Made by a program: the position numbers and the translations under genes. DNA of 29,739 nucleotides. Origin: a virus. The stretch is taken from positions 1-29,739 of the IMG/VR virus record IMGVR_UViG_3300021960_007761. The stretch is one strand, 5' to 3'. The notes under the pieces were generated by a model. The model worked only from the letters and a program-made list of their open reading frames with translations. It made no database searches and had not been told where the DNA came from. Shown here one piece after another: positions 1 through 5,339 of the stretch; the stretch's first letter is position 1, and each line of letters begins with the position of its first letter.

Positions 1-211
1 CAGAATTAGGAAACTCTTTACGAATATCGTCGATACTCTTGATTCGTCGGACATTCTCGGTGCATTCTTGAACTAACATGCAACCCAAGGCATCCATACT
101 ATAGAATCCTTTTTTTAACTTAGACTCTCCTGCGAAGGAGTGACTAGCGTTCAGACAAATACCAGTCAGAGTCAATGTCAAAACACTTTTCCAATTTGTA
201 AACATTCTCAT
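1..211 (-). CDS. Secreted protein with signal peptide, 3' end cut by window edge
   Basis: Translation from the ATG at 211 gives an open frame to the window edge (70 codons seen). The first 27 residues form a clear signal peptide: a basic start (MRMFTNWKS), a hydrophobic core (VLTLTLTGICL) and a likely cleavage after SHSFA. The mature part contains KKGFYSMDALGCML followed by QECTENV, with two cysteines. A Shine-Dalgarno-like AGGA lies 9 nt before the ATG. The start is nested 68 nt inside the 86-aa upstream gene in another frame, so the two are probably translationally coupled. Exported small proteins of this kind occur in cyanophages but I know no function. It is too short here to classify further. 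Confidence 0.6.
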   Translation of the reverse strand, partial: MRMFTNWKSVLTLTLTGICLNASHSFAGESKLKKGFYSMDALGCMLVQECTENVRRIKSIDDIRKEFPNS

Positions 212-404
212 TGTGTGTTTCCTGTAAGTAAGTTTGAAAATGAGATTCAATATTGTCTGTATTTTTGTTTCCCTGACTGACCCACATATTACAGAATTCA
301 TACACTGCTCTACAATGTTCGTCAAGGTGGTGTTTAAGGGCACGGAAAACCGCACCCCTTAACTGCATTCTTTCATCTGAGAACCGCCAGTCGTCACTAT
401 TCAT
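144..404 (-). CDS. Hypothetical protein, 86 aa
   Basis: An open frame of 86 residues from the ATG at 404. The protein is soluble, rich in His, Asn and Asp/Glu, with no signal peptide or membrane segment. A helical N-terminal half (QLRGAVFRALKHHLDEHC) has two cysteines close by (EHCRAVYEFC). I do not recognise a family beyond a general resemblance to small conserved cyanophage proteins. It follows the lysine-rich 127-aa gene with a 41-nt gap and overlaps the next secreted-protein gene by 68 nt in a different frame. No strong ribosome site is visible near 404. Confidence 0.6.
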   Translation of the reverse strand: MNSDDWRFSDERMQLRGAVFRALKHHLDEHCRAVYEFCNMWVSQGNKNTDNIESHFQTYLQETHNENVYKLEKCFDIDSDWYLSER

Positions 405-445
405 CAGCTTAATACAAGTCTCTTTACATAGTTATAAGAGTATTG

Positions 446-829
446 CTACTGTATCATACCAGCGCCAGAATTCCAGCCACCAGGTCCAGATTGGAAGTTT
501 TCCGATCCACCAACATTCTCTTGCCAAGTTGCCCAGTGTTTGGAAGCACGAGCATACATCTGTTGATGAATATCTTGTGCTTCCTTTTTAGGTTGTGCTG
601 CTTCGATAAACTTTTGCTCTTCGATCTTTTGAGCAACGTGCTTTTGGTAAGCAATGACCTTTTCAGTTTTCACAGCATCGGAAAACCAACTGTCAGTAGG
701 AGTGACTACAGGAGCAGCAACTCCAGTATAAGAAGGTTTCGGAGTTTCAACCTTCTTTGGTTCATCATCAATAAATTCACTCCTGGGAATGAATACCTTT
801 TTCAGTTTTCCGATTACTTTCTTAATCAT
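446..829 (-). CDS. Hypothetical lysine/glutamine-rich protein, 127 aa
   Basis: The ATG overlaps the stop of the lysozyme gene as ATGA (826-829), so the two are probably co-translated. The N-terminus is strongly basic (MIKKVIGKLKKVF). A Pro/Thr/Val-rich middle follows (residues about 25-47). Then comes a charged helical segment with coiled-coil character (about 53-100) and a Gly/Ser/Asn-rich tail ending GMIQ. No catalytic motif, signal peptide or membrane span is seen. Linkage to the endolysin-like gene suggests a role late in infection, as a virion or lysis accessory protein, but this rests on position only. Confidence 0.7.
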   Translation of the reverse strand: MIKKVIGKLKKVFIPRSEFIDDEPKKVETPKPSYTGVAAPVVTPTDSWFSDAVKTEKVIAYQKHVAQKIEEQKFIEAAQPKKEAQDIHQQMYARASKHWATWQENVGGSENFQSGPGGWNSGAGMIQ

Positions 830-1440
830 GTCCAGACAAGTTTTTTGGTATAGTTGTAAGCATACTGTTCACGAGCACCTTTGATTCCCCAACCTAACCA
901 GTAATATGCGCCAACCATATACTGATGTATTGGTTGACCATGACCTTCAAATTCGGGAAGAATCTTTTGGAACTGTGGTTCGTTAATCATATAACGGGTT
1001 TGACCTGCAATAGAAGATGGATCACATTCATACTTTTTACAGAACTTACCAAGACCATTATACCTAGCAGTAGTAGTCCATTGGATCAAACCATAACCGC
1101 CACGAAGGCATTGATGATAAGGAACGCGAGCACCACCCTCACAGATATTTGGGTGGAAATTAGATTCCGATTTGATGTTACCCATGATTGTAGCAAGGGC
1201 ATTACGATCAGAAATGTTTGTTCTCTCTTGAAGTTGTTGGAGGACATACTTCTCATTGTTATTACATCCAGGGCACTTCCAAGACTTCTCAATCACTTCA
1301 ATAGGGATTGCCTTTCCCTCATTAACTTTCACATCTATCATTGCAACCTGTGGGGGTGCCGAGATCTCACTGATTGATGGATAGGCACAAGCAGCAACAG
1401 GAACTGCAAGAAGTGAAAGAATAGATATTTTTTTAAGCAT
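826..1440 (-). CDS. Lipoprotein-like lysozyme (phage tail lysozyme / Phage_lysozyme2 type), 204 aa
   Basis: Residues 1-18 look like a signal peptide with a lipobox-like end (VPVAAC18), so the protein may be exported and lipidated. The C-terminal two thirds match the phage tail lysozyme family: MGNIKSESNFHP with the likely catalytic Glu92, then GGYGLIQWTTTAR (about 114-126), and a WLGWGIKGARE helix near the end. It should cut peptidoglycan. Several cysteines (C56, C59, C100, C111, C134, C139) could form disulfides in the periplasm. It heads a short operon and is preceded by a structured leader, a late-type promoter (1519-1526) and a sigma70 promoter (1558-1586). It could be the lysis endolysin or a virion-associated hydrolase. 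Confidence 0.75.
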   Translation of the reverse strand: MLKKISILSLLAVPVAACAYPSISEISAPPQVAMIDVKVNEGKAIPIEVIEKSWKCPGCNNNEKYVLQQLQERTNISDRNALATIMGNIKSESNFHPNICEGGARVPYHQCLRGGYGLIQWTTTARYNGLGKFCKKYECDPSSIAGQTRYMINEPQFQKILPEFEGHGQPIHQYMVGAYYWLGWGIKGAREQYAYNYTKKLVWT

Positions 1441-1444
1441 TAAA

Positions 1445-1511
1445 TCTTTTGAACTCTACATCCGTCTAGGCAAAGGAGAGATTCCTCTTTCTCAAGAGGC
1501 AGTGCCCACGG
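1445..1511 (-). promoter_or_regulatory. Candidate structured 5' leader RNA of the lysozyme operon
   Basis: Read on the minus strand, the leader folds into nested helices. CCGT (1508-1511) pairs with ACGG (1462-1465). GGGCA (1503-1507) pairs with TGCCT (1468-1472). Inside is a perfect 6-bp hairpin, CCTCTT/AAGAGG (1484-1489 with 1494-1499), capped by a GNRA-type GAGA loop. The loop favours the minus strand. An ACGGATGTAG box follows the closing helix. It resembles the ACGGAAGTAG core of cyanobacterial glutamine riboswitches (glnA / Downstream-peptide class), but the rest of that consensus is not evident. Function is unproven. Confidence 0.4.
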
Positions 1512-1518
1512 CTCACGT

Positions 1519-1526
1519 TATTTAGA
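1519..1526 (-). promoter_or_regulatory. Probable late promoter TCTAAATA for the lysozyme operon
   Basis: TCTAAATA on the minus strand differs from the T4 late promoter TATAAATA at one base. It lies directly after the terminator U-tract and about 80 nt before the lysozyme ATG, so transcripts would carry the structured leader at 1445-1511. Confidence 0.45.
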
Positions 1527-1554
1527 AAAAAAAGGGGAGACTTGTATTCTCCCC
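1526..1554 (-). terminator. Intrinsic terminator just downstream of the 1558-1586 promoter
   Basis: On the minus strand GGGGAGA (1548-1554) pairs with TCTCCCC (1534-1540) around a 7-nt loop and is followed by eight T residues (1526-1533). It ends transcripts from the peroxiredoxin gene. It also lies in the first ~25 nt of any transcript from the promoter at 1558-1586. Confidence 0.85.
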
Positions 1555-1557
1555 AAA

Positions 1558-1586
1558 ATTATAACAAATTTTTTGTCCTTTGTCAA
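1558..1586 (-). promoter_or_regulatory. Canonical sigma70 promoter, TTGACA-17-TATAAT
   Basis: Perfect -35 (1581-1586) and -10 (1558-1563) hexamers with a 17-bp spacer. The TGA stop of the peroxiredoxin gene (1583-1585) lies within TTGACA. The predicted start is about 1551, at the base of the terminator hairpin, which is an unusual arrangement. Confidence 0.75.
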
Positions 1587-2110
1587 ACAAGTTCGAGTTC
1601 CAACACAGAGGAACGGATATAGTTCAGGACATTCTCTGGTGTTGATGCTTCGTAGGGATCAGAGTCTGCGTTGTCGCGCATACCTTCTTCAACGAAGATT
1701 TTCTCAATGACTCCATCATTAACGACAGCAGCATAACGCCAACTACGCTCACCAAAGCCAAGATTAGACTTATTGACCAGGTAACCCATTGAACGGGTGA
1801 AGTAGGCATTACCATCGGGGATTAAAGTAACTTTCTCAATACCCTGGTCTTTGCCCCAGGCATTCATAACAAAGCCGTCATTAACAGAAAGGCAGTAAAT
1901 AGCGTCGATGCCAAGAGAAGCAAATTCATCGTACTTTTCCTCGAATCCAGGGAGCTGATAAGCACTGCAAGTAGGAGTGAATGCACCAGGTAGACTAAAA
2001 ATAACCACACGCTTACCACTAAAGAGATCGGCAGTTGTGCGAGTAACAAACTCACTGTTCTCACGGAACACAAATTCTACTTGGGGTACTTGATACTGTT
2101 CTTTACGCAT
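1583..2110 (-). CDS. Peroxiredoxin, Prx5-like (thiol-specific peroxidase), 175 aa
   Basis: Reduces hydrogen peroxide and organic hydroperoxides through a cysteine thiol. The active-site segment PGAFTPTCS (41-49, peroxidatic Cys48) followed by LPGF is the hallmark of the Prx5 group. GERSWRYAAVVNDG further on carries the conserved Arg of the active site. Length fits the family. Start choice: the ATG at 2110 has an AGAAG-like ribosome site 5 nt upstream. An in-frame ATG at 2125, directly after the previous stop, would add five residues but has no ribosome site. It is the last gene of the ferredoxin/hli group and may protect the host photosystem during infection. The stop codon is inside the next promoter. 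Confidence 0.9.
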   Translation of the reverse strand: MRKEQYQVPQVEFVFRENSEFVTRTTADLFSGKRVVIFSLPGAFTPTCSAYQLPGFEEKYDEFASLGIDAIYCLSVNDGFVMNAWGKDQGIEKVTLIPDGNAYFTRSMGYLVNKSNLGFGERSWRYAAVVNDGVIEKIFVEEGMRDNADSDPYEASTPENVLNYIRSSVLELELV

Positions 2111-2125
2111 TTTTACTTCTATCAT

Positions 2126-2254
2126 TTAATTAGTTGGATTGTAGGCGGGAATCATCATACCCCCACCAAAGTCATCATCATCGTCAGCATCATTATTGCC
2201 AAGGGCACTGATCATTAACCACATCCCTAGCATCATGGTTGCCAACAATAACAT
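2126..2254 (-). CDS. Small membrane protein with acidic tail, 42 aa
   Basis: The ATG at 2254 overlaps the stop of the 35-aa hli gene as TGATG, and GGAG lies 7 nt upstream, so this start is well placed. The protein is one hydrophobic span (MLLLATMMLGMWLMISAL), then a short linker with five consecutive Asp and a Gly/Met/Pro-rich end. An upstream in-frame ATG at 2260 sits too close to GGAG. I do not recognise a family. Coupling to hli suggests a membrane partner of the photosynthetic complexes, which is inference. Confidence 0.65.
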   Translation of the reverse strand: MLLLATMMLGMWLMISALGNNDADDDDDFGGGMMIPAYNPTN

Positions 2255-2361
2255 CACCATACTCCAGGGATGATTTGACCAGTTGCGGCATAAGAAACCA
2301 TTGCGGCAATGATGCCGATCATGGCTGCCCAACCATTAATACGTTCTGCTTTTTCGTTCAT
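2254..2361 (-). CDS. hli: High-light-inducible protein, minimal form, 35 aa
   Basis: A single chlorophyll-binding helix. ERINGWAAMIGIIAAM (residues 6-21) matches the ExxNGxxAMxGxxAA signature of hli proteins, and the tail VSYAATGQIIPG is also typical. A strong AGGAG lies 7 nt before the ATG at 2361. Hli proteins bind chlorophyll and carotenoid and protect photosystem assembly under stress. Phage copies are thought to keep the host photosystem working during infection. At 35 residues it is near the lower limit for the family and has almost no N-terminal extension. It lies 15 nt after petF and overlaps the next gene by one base. Confidence 0.85.
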   Translation of the reverse strand: MNEKAERINGWAAMIGIIAAMVSYAATGQIIPGVW

Positions 2362-2376
2362 TTGTTTTCTCCTAAA

Positions 2377-2667
2377 TTAAAGATTTTCTTCTTGTTCGGT
2401 GAGGATTACGCAGTCACTAGTGGGATATGCTACACAGGTAAGAACCCAACCTTCTTCGATTTGATCATCATCAAGGAATGATTGTTCGCTATTATCTACG
2501 GTGCCAGAGATGAGTTTCCCTGCACAAGCACTACAAGCGCCTGCTTTGCACGACGAAGGGAGGTCAACACCTTGCTCTTCTGCTGCTTCAAGGATGTATT
2601 GATCCTCTTCACAAGTAATGATACTTTCGGTGCCGTCAGGAGACTGGAGAGTAACATTGTATGCCAT
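2377..2667 (-). CDS. petF: Plant-type [2Fe-2S] ferredoxin, 96 aa
   Basis: A full-length photosynthetic ferredoxin with all four cluster ligands: Cys40, Cys45 and Cys48 in CKAGACSAC, and Cys78 in [12 protein letters not shown]. The N-terminal beta segment ([10 protein letters not shown]) and length match cyanobacterial PetF. It carries electrons from photosystem I to reductases such as those for bilins, nucleotides or nitrogen. It is first in an operon with the short hli, a small membrane protein and peroxiredoxin, driven by the promoter at 2731-2759. The ribosome site is weak (GGAA). It is the only obvious small electron donor in the window, which matters for the iron-sulfur dehydrase in the glycan island. 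Confidence 0.97.
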   Translation of the reverse strand: MAYNVTLQSPDGTESIITCEEDQYILEAAEEQGVDLPSSCKAGACSACAGKLISGTVDNSEQSFLDDDQIEEGWVLTCVAYPTSDCVILTEQEENL

Positions 2668-2730
2668 TAGTAAGTTTCCGATAATTGATTAACTGAGTGC
2701 GCCAACAAAACGAAGAAGGCGACACTTGTT

Positions 2731-2759
2731 ATTGTAAAGATAATTGAAGTCATTGTCAA
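2731..2759 (-). promoter_or_regulatory. Sigma70 promoter for petF operon, TTGACA-17-TACAAT
   Basis: TTGACA (2754-2759) and TACAAT (2731-2736) are separated by 17 bp, about 65 nt before the petF ATG. This is a strong match to the host housekeeping promoter and implies early transcription. Confidence 0.75.
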
Positions 2760-2762
2760 GTA

Positions 2763-2957
2763 TCAGAAGACGCCGAAGTAAAGATTGCCAGTCAGAGCAT
2801 AAGAGAGGAATCCTGCGACGATACCCATCATTGCCCAGCGTCCATTGGTGCGCTCTTTAACCATGTTAGGAGACAGCATCCCGTAATTCTCATAGTACAT
2901 TACGGGTTCTTTGGCAAACATATTCTGTTGCCCATGTTCATTAGTTGTTACAGTCAT
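2763..2957 (-). CDS. hli: High-light-inducible protein, 64 aa
   Basis: Single-helix chlorophyll-binding protein. ERTNGRWAMMGIVAGF (35-50) holds the ExxNGRxAMxG core, followed by LSYALTGNLY. A polar N-terminal extension of about 34 residues precedes the helix. I start it at the ATG at 2957. A longer frame from a TTG at 2996 is ruled out because it would run through the -10 box (2985-2990) of its own promoter, upstream of the transcript start. It should support photosystem repair in the infected host. Confidence 0.93.
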   Translation of the reverse strand: MTVTTNEHGQQNMFAKEPVMYYENYGMLSPNMVKERTNGRWAMMGIVAGFLSYALTGNLYFGVF

Positions 2958-2984
2958 TGTAGTTTTGTGAAGAACTGTTACATA

Positions 2985-3013
2985 ATTATATAGCAAATAT
3001 AAAGGGGCGTCAA
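2985..3013 (-). promoter_or_regulatory. Sigma70 promoter for hli, TTGACG-17-TATAAT, inside a terminator
   Basis: The -35 TTGACG (3008-3013) occupies the loop and first arm base of the terminator hairpin at 3004-3018. The terminator's T-rich tail lies in the 17-bp spacer. The -10 is TATAAT at 2985-2990. Confidence 0.75.
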
Positions 3014-3018
3014 GCCCC
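2995..3018 (-). terminator. Intrinsic terminator after the 45-aa membrane protein gene
   Basis: GGGGC (3014-3018) pairs with GCCCC (3004-3008) around the loop TTGAC, followed by TTTATATTT. The loop doubles as the -35 box of the hli promoter. Confidence 0.7.
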
Positions 3019-3051
3019 CTGTGTTTCGGTTTCCCGACATATTAAGTATAA

Positions 3052-3189
3052 TTACTTACCAATACAAAGGTCTCCTGCTTTTGAGTGTGCATCATAGTGT
3101 GCATGAGTATGCACAGTTTGCACAATGAGCAAAAATCCCAACAACACTGTAGGGACTAACCAGATTTCGTTAAGGAATTTTTTAAGCAT
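3052..3189 (-). CDS. Small single-span membrane protein, 45 aa
   Basis: The frame from ATG 3189 starts MLKKFLNEIW. A hydrophobic helix follows (LVPTVLLGFLLIVQTV), then a His-rich stretch (HTHAHYDAH) and a polar C-terminus with one Cys. The pattern of positive N-terminus, hydrophobic span and polar end supports a real gene, and a terminator follows it. The start is odd: the ATG directly abuts the seven-T tail of the preceding terminator and has no ribosome site, so expression would rely on read-through or a nonstandard start. I know no family for it. Confidence 0.55.
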   Translation of the reverse strand: MLKKFLNEIWLVPTVLLGFLLIVQTVHTHAHYDAHSKAGDLCIGK

Positions 3190-3214
3190 AAAAAAAGGGG
3201 GACCGAAGTCCCCC
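3190..3214 (-). terminator. Intrinsic terminator of the beta-barrel-like gene
   Basis: GGGGGAC (3208-3214) pairs with GTCCCCC (3197-3203) around a stable TTCG tetraloop, followed by seven T residues (3190-3196). Confidence 0.92.
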
Positions 3215-3232
3215 ATATTATAGCACAGGAAA

Positions 3233-3589
3233 TCAGAAGGAGTACTTCAGACCAGCCTTGGTGCCGTAGGAGTTGGTCGTGCCATTGACGAAGCTGATTT
3301 CGCCATAGACACCCAGCTTGTCGGTTGCTGCAATAGAGCCACCAGTTTTAGCGGAGAACTTGGTTTCAGCAGCGCCACCGTCAGGGGAGATGACCGAAGG
3401 ACCACCTTGGATGTACCAAGCAGCAGCACCAGAAGTGCCTTCGTAACCTACGTGGAAGTCAGTCGTAGTGCCAGTGTAGTCACTGCCAGCAAAACCACTG
3501 TTTGCTTCTACATTAACGTAGGGTCCTGCCATTGCAGCACCAGCGAAAAGGGGAGCAGTAGCGAGTACTGCGAATGCGGATTTAATCAT
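3233..3589 (-). CDS. Secreted small beta-barrel-like outer-membrane protein, 118 aa
   Basis: A textbook signal peptide (MIKSAFAVLATAPLFAGAAMA) with cleavage before GPYVNVE. The mature part alternates short polar/aromatic strands and Gly/Ser/Thr-rich turns, and ends in LKYSF with a terminal Phe, the usual signature of proteins inserted by the BAM machinery. At about 97 mature residues it is half the size of a normal eight-stranded barrel, so it may pair up or be a partial barrel. The leader is about 110 nt with several hairpins, and a TAACGAGG ribosome site precedes the ATG. It is transcribed from overlapping early and late promoters at 3704-3737 and closed by a strong terminator, so it is probably highly expressed late. 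Confidence 0.8.
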   Translation of the reverse strand: MIKSAFAVLATAPLFAGAAMAGPYVNVEANSGFAGSDYTGTTTDFHVGYEGTSGAAAWYIQGGPSVISPDGGAAETKFSAKTGGSIAATDKLGVYGEISFVNGTTNSYGTKAGLKYSF

Positions 3590-3611
3590 TTTAGATACCT
3601 CGTTATTTTCT

Positions 3612-3678
3612 CGCAGAGTTATACCTGCGGATGTAAAGAGACTCGACGTGTCTCTGTTTGGACTCGGGACTAGGCGAG
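3612..3678 (-). promoter_or_regulatory. Hairpin-rich 5' leader of the beta-barrel-like gene
   Basis: Three short inverted repeats occupy the untranslated leader: 3612-3616 with 3625-3629 (CGCAG/CTGCG), 3638-3642 with 3650-3654 (GAGAC/GTCTC), and 3663-3666 with 3675-3678 (CTCG/CGAG). They may stabilise the mRNA or control translation. No known RNA family is recognised. Confidence 0.35.
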
Positions 3679-3703
3679 TAGTTGAGGCTTCGTCACGAAT
3701 ACT

Positions 3704-3737
3704 TATTTATAATACCTTAAGAATTGAGATTTGTCAA
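3704..3737 (-). promoter_or_regulatory. Overlapping early (sigma70) and late (T4-type) promoters
   Basis: TTGACA (3732-3737), a 17-bp spacer and TATTAT (3709-3714) form a sigma70 promoter. A perfect T4 late box TATAAATA (3704-3711) overlaps its -10. The TGA stop of the upstream glycosyltransferase (3734-3736) is part of TTGACA. Confidence 0.75.
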
Positions 3738-4552
3738 CTCTGGTTTTGGGCGGCGGAGTTTTCGGTTATCCGACCCAAGTAAGGATCATACTGCATCTGA
3801 TCACGGATGTCAATGTTTGCACCATTCTGCTGCCAATAGTTTAGCAGTGCATCATGAGGTGCTTTATGGAAAATGGTCAAGTGCTCCTGATGGATTGCAG
3901 AACCCATCTCAAGGTTATACAAGAAGATTGGAATGGTATAAGTTTTGCCCGTTTCCAGAATAGTATCTTCAGAAACAGCTCTTGGTTTCACACCATTATC
4001 CAACTTAAATTTATCACCACGAATGTGATGCTTCACCATCTTTGCTGCATGATGTCTACTAATCAAGTAAACAGCAGCAGAGAAATCATTGATAAACTTC
4101 AAATGCAACTTAACATGAATATCACCAGTACAAATAGTGGTCATCTGCACACAATCCCAATCATATGGAATGAGTGAGAAAAACTCTGTCCAGGTGAAGT
4201 TCCAGTATCTTGCAATATCAAAGTTCACATCATCTTCAACAATGATGCAATAGTCATCATCAGTTTCTTCGTAGAAATGTTTGATTGCTTTAAGGTGTGA
4301 CATGCAGCAACCAAGTTCATTTTGAGTTATGTCATCAGGAATTCTTCCTTTTAAATGACACGAAACATCATCTATCCTGCCATCAAATCCAGAGATGCGA
4401 GTATGATTTTCAATTTCCCAATATTTAAATTGGCGCTCCATGTACTCCCGACGATGTGTGTCAGAGTCAAGATTCAACCAGTAAATATGAGGAATGCCTT
4501 TTAACTTATAGGCAGACTTATTTTTATCAAGCAGTAATTCTTGTCCAGTCAT
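3734..4552 (-). CDS. Glycosyltransferase family 25 (LPS/glycoprotein type), 272 aa
   Basis: GT25 enzymes move a hexose, often galactose, onto LPS or protein glycans. The family pattern is clear: IYWLNLDSDTHRREYM near residue 25, NELGCCMSHLKAI (78-90), and the acidic metal/nucleotide-sugar motif VEDDVNFD (105-112). Length is normal. It is the last gene of the 28-gene glycan operon and its start overlaps the preceding fucosyltransferase-like gene by 26 nt. Acceptor and sugar cannot be told from sequence. Its stop codon is embedded in the -35 box of the next promoter. Confidence 0.88.
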   Translation of the reverse strand: MTGQELLLDKNKSAYKLKGIPHIYWLNLDSDTHRREYMERQFKYWEIENHTRISGFDGRIDDVSCHLKGRIPDDITQNELGCCMSHLKAIKHFYEETDDDYCIIVEDDVNFDIARYWNFTWTEFFSLIPYDWDCVQMTTICTGDIHVKLHLKFINDFSAAVYLISRHHAAKMVKHHIRGDKFKLDNGVKPRAVSEDTILETGKTYTIPIFLYNLEMGSAIHQEHLTIFHKAPHDALLNYWQQNGANIDIRDQMQYDPYLGRITENSAAQNQS

Positions 4553-5339
4553 CGGGAATCAAATCTTTAGTGTCGTTCTTTTTTGTATATCCAGTGCCGA
4601 ACCACTGAACAGGAGCAATAACTTTTTTATTTGAGTTATTAGAAAGCCATGCAGCCCACCAAGAGAATGATGAGTTTGCAATAATAAAATCATCACAGAG
4701 AGACATTAAGCACATGTCAACTCTGTTGTCAGAGTTTTCTGAAATTAAGAATCTATCATCAGCAAAAATTTCCTGCTGTTCACACCACGCAGGATCGTCA
4801 GAGAACACAATTACATTACGATCTTCGCCAAAGTGCTTCAATGCTGCCTCATAGTACTCAAGAGTACAGGGAGGATGGTTCGCACTGTTGCTTACGTAGT
4901 CGGTGCGACGAACATGAAGAGCGATTGGATTCTCTACAGACTCAATCATCTCTTTACAAGGTTCAATAATTTCATCCTTAAAAGTAAAGTCCTGACGAAT
5001 CTCATTCTCAATGTGCTTGAAGTATTTTTCTGACTGAAAAAATCCTTGTAAGCTCACATGATCTGGGCAAAGACGAAAGAGTTCCTCATCAAAGTGAAAG
5101 AATCTCTCTCCAACAACAGGAGCATGACCATTATTCAACAGTCCTACATTTACTTGTAAGTTAAACGAATCAAATAACTCGGTACGAAGTTTGTTACCAA
5201 TTCCATCATCCACTGCTTCAGTGTAATTTGGAATAATAATGTCTGCTCCAATGTTTCTTGCTATTCCTTTTAGAGCAGCGTACTGGAACATTTGGTTTCC
5301 AAGTCTACCCAATCTTCCAAGTGCATTAAATCCTATCAT
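4527..5339 (-). CDS. Alpha-1,2-fucosyltransferase-like (GT11), copy 1, 270 aa
   Basis: GT11 enzymes transfer fucose from GDP-fucose. The N-terminal GRLGNQMFQYAAL (from residue 11) and the nucleotide-binding HVRRTDY (142-148; HxRRxD) are diagnostic, as is NSSFSWWAAWL near the C-terminus. It is a paralogue of the GT11 gene at 6139-7035; both share the QSEKYFKHIE segment. Because the island carries a GDP-mannose 3,5-epimerase rather than an obvious GDP-fucose synthase, the donor could be host GDP-fucose or GDP-L-galactose. Overlaps both neighbours by 4-26 nt. Confidence 0.92.
   Translation of the reverse strand: MIGFNALGRLGRLGNQMFQYAALKGIARNIGADIIIPNYTEAVDDGIGNKLRTELFDSFNLQVNVGLLNNGHAPVVGERFFHFDEELFRLCPDHVSLQGFFQSEKYFKHIENEIRQDFTFKDEIIEPCKEMIESVENPIALHVRRTDYVSNSANHPPCTLEYYEAALKHFGEDRNVIVFSDDPAWCEQQEIFADDRFLISENSDNRVDMCLMSLCDDFIIANSSFSWWAAWLSNNSNKKVIAPVQWFGTGYTKKNDTKDLIPDDWTRITA

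Noticed and set aside
443-853. Plus-strand open frame of 136 aa, and many similar ones across the window
   Set aside because: They mirror well-supported minus-strand genes, lack ribosome sites and show no recognisable protein pattern. No plus-strand gene in the window is convincing.
2763-2996. Longer hli protein from a TTG at 2996
   Set aside because: The added codons run through the -10 box of the gene's own promoter and would lie upstream of the transcript start.
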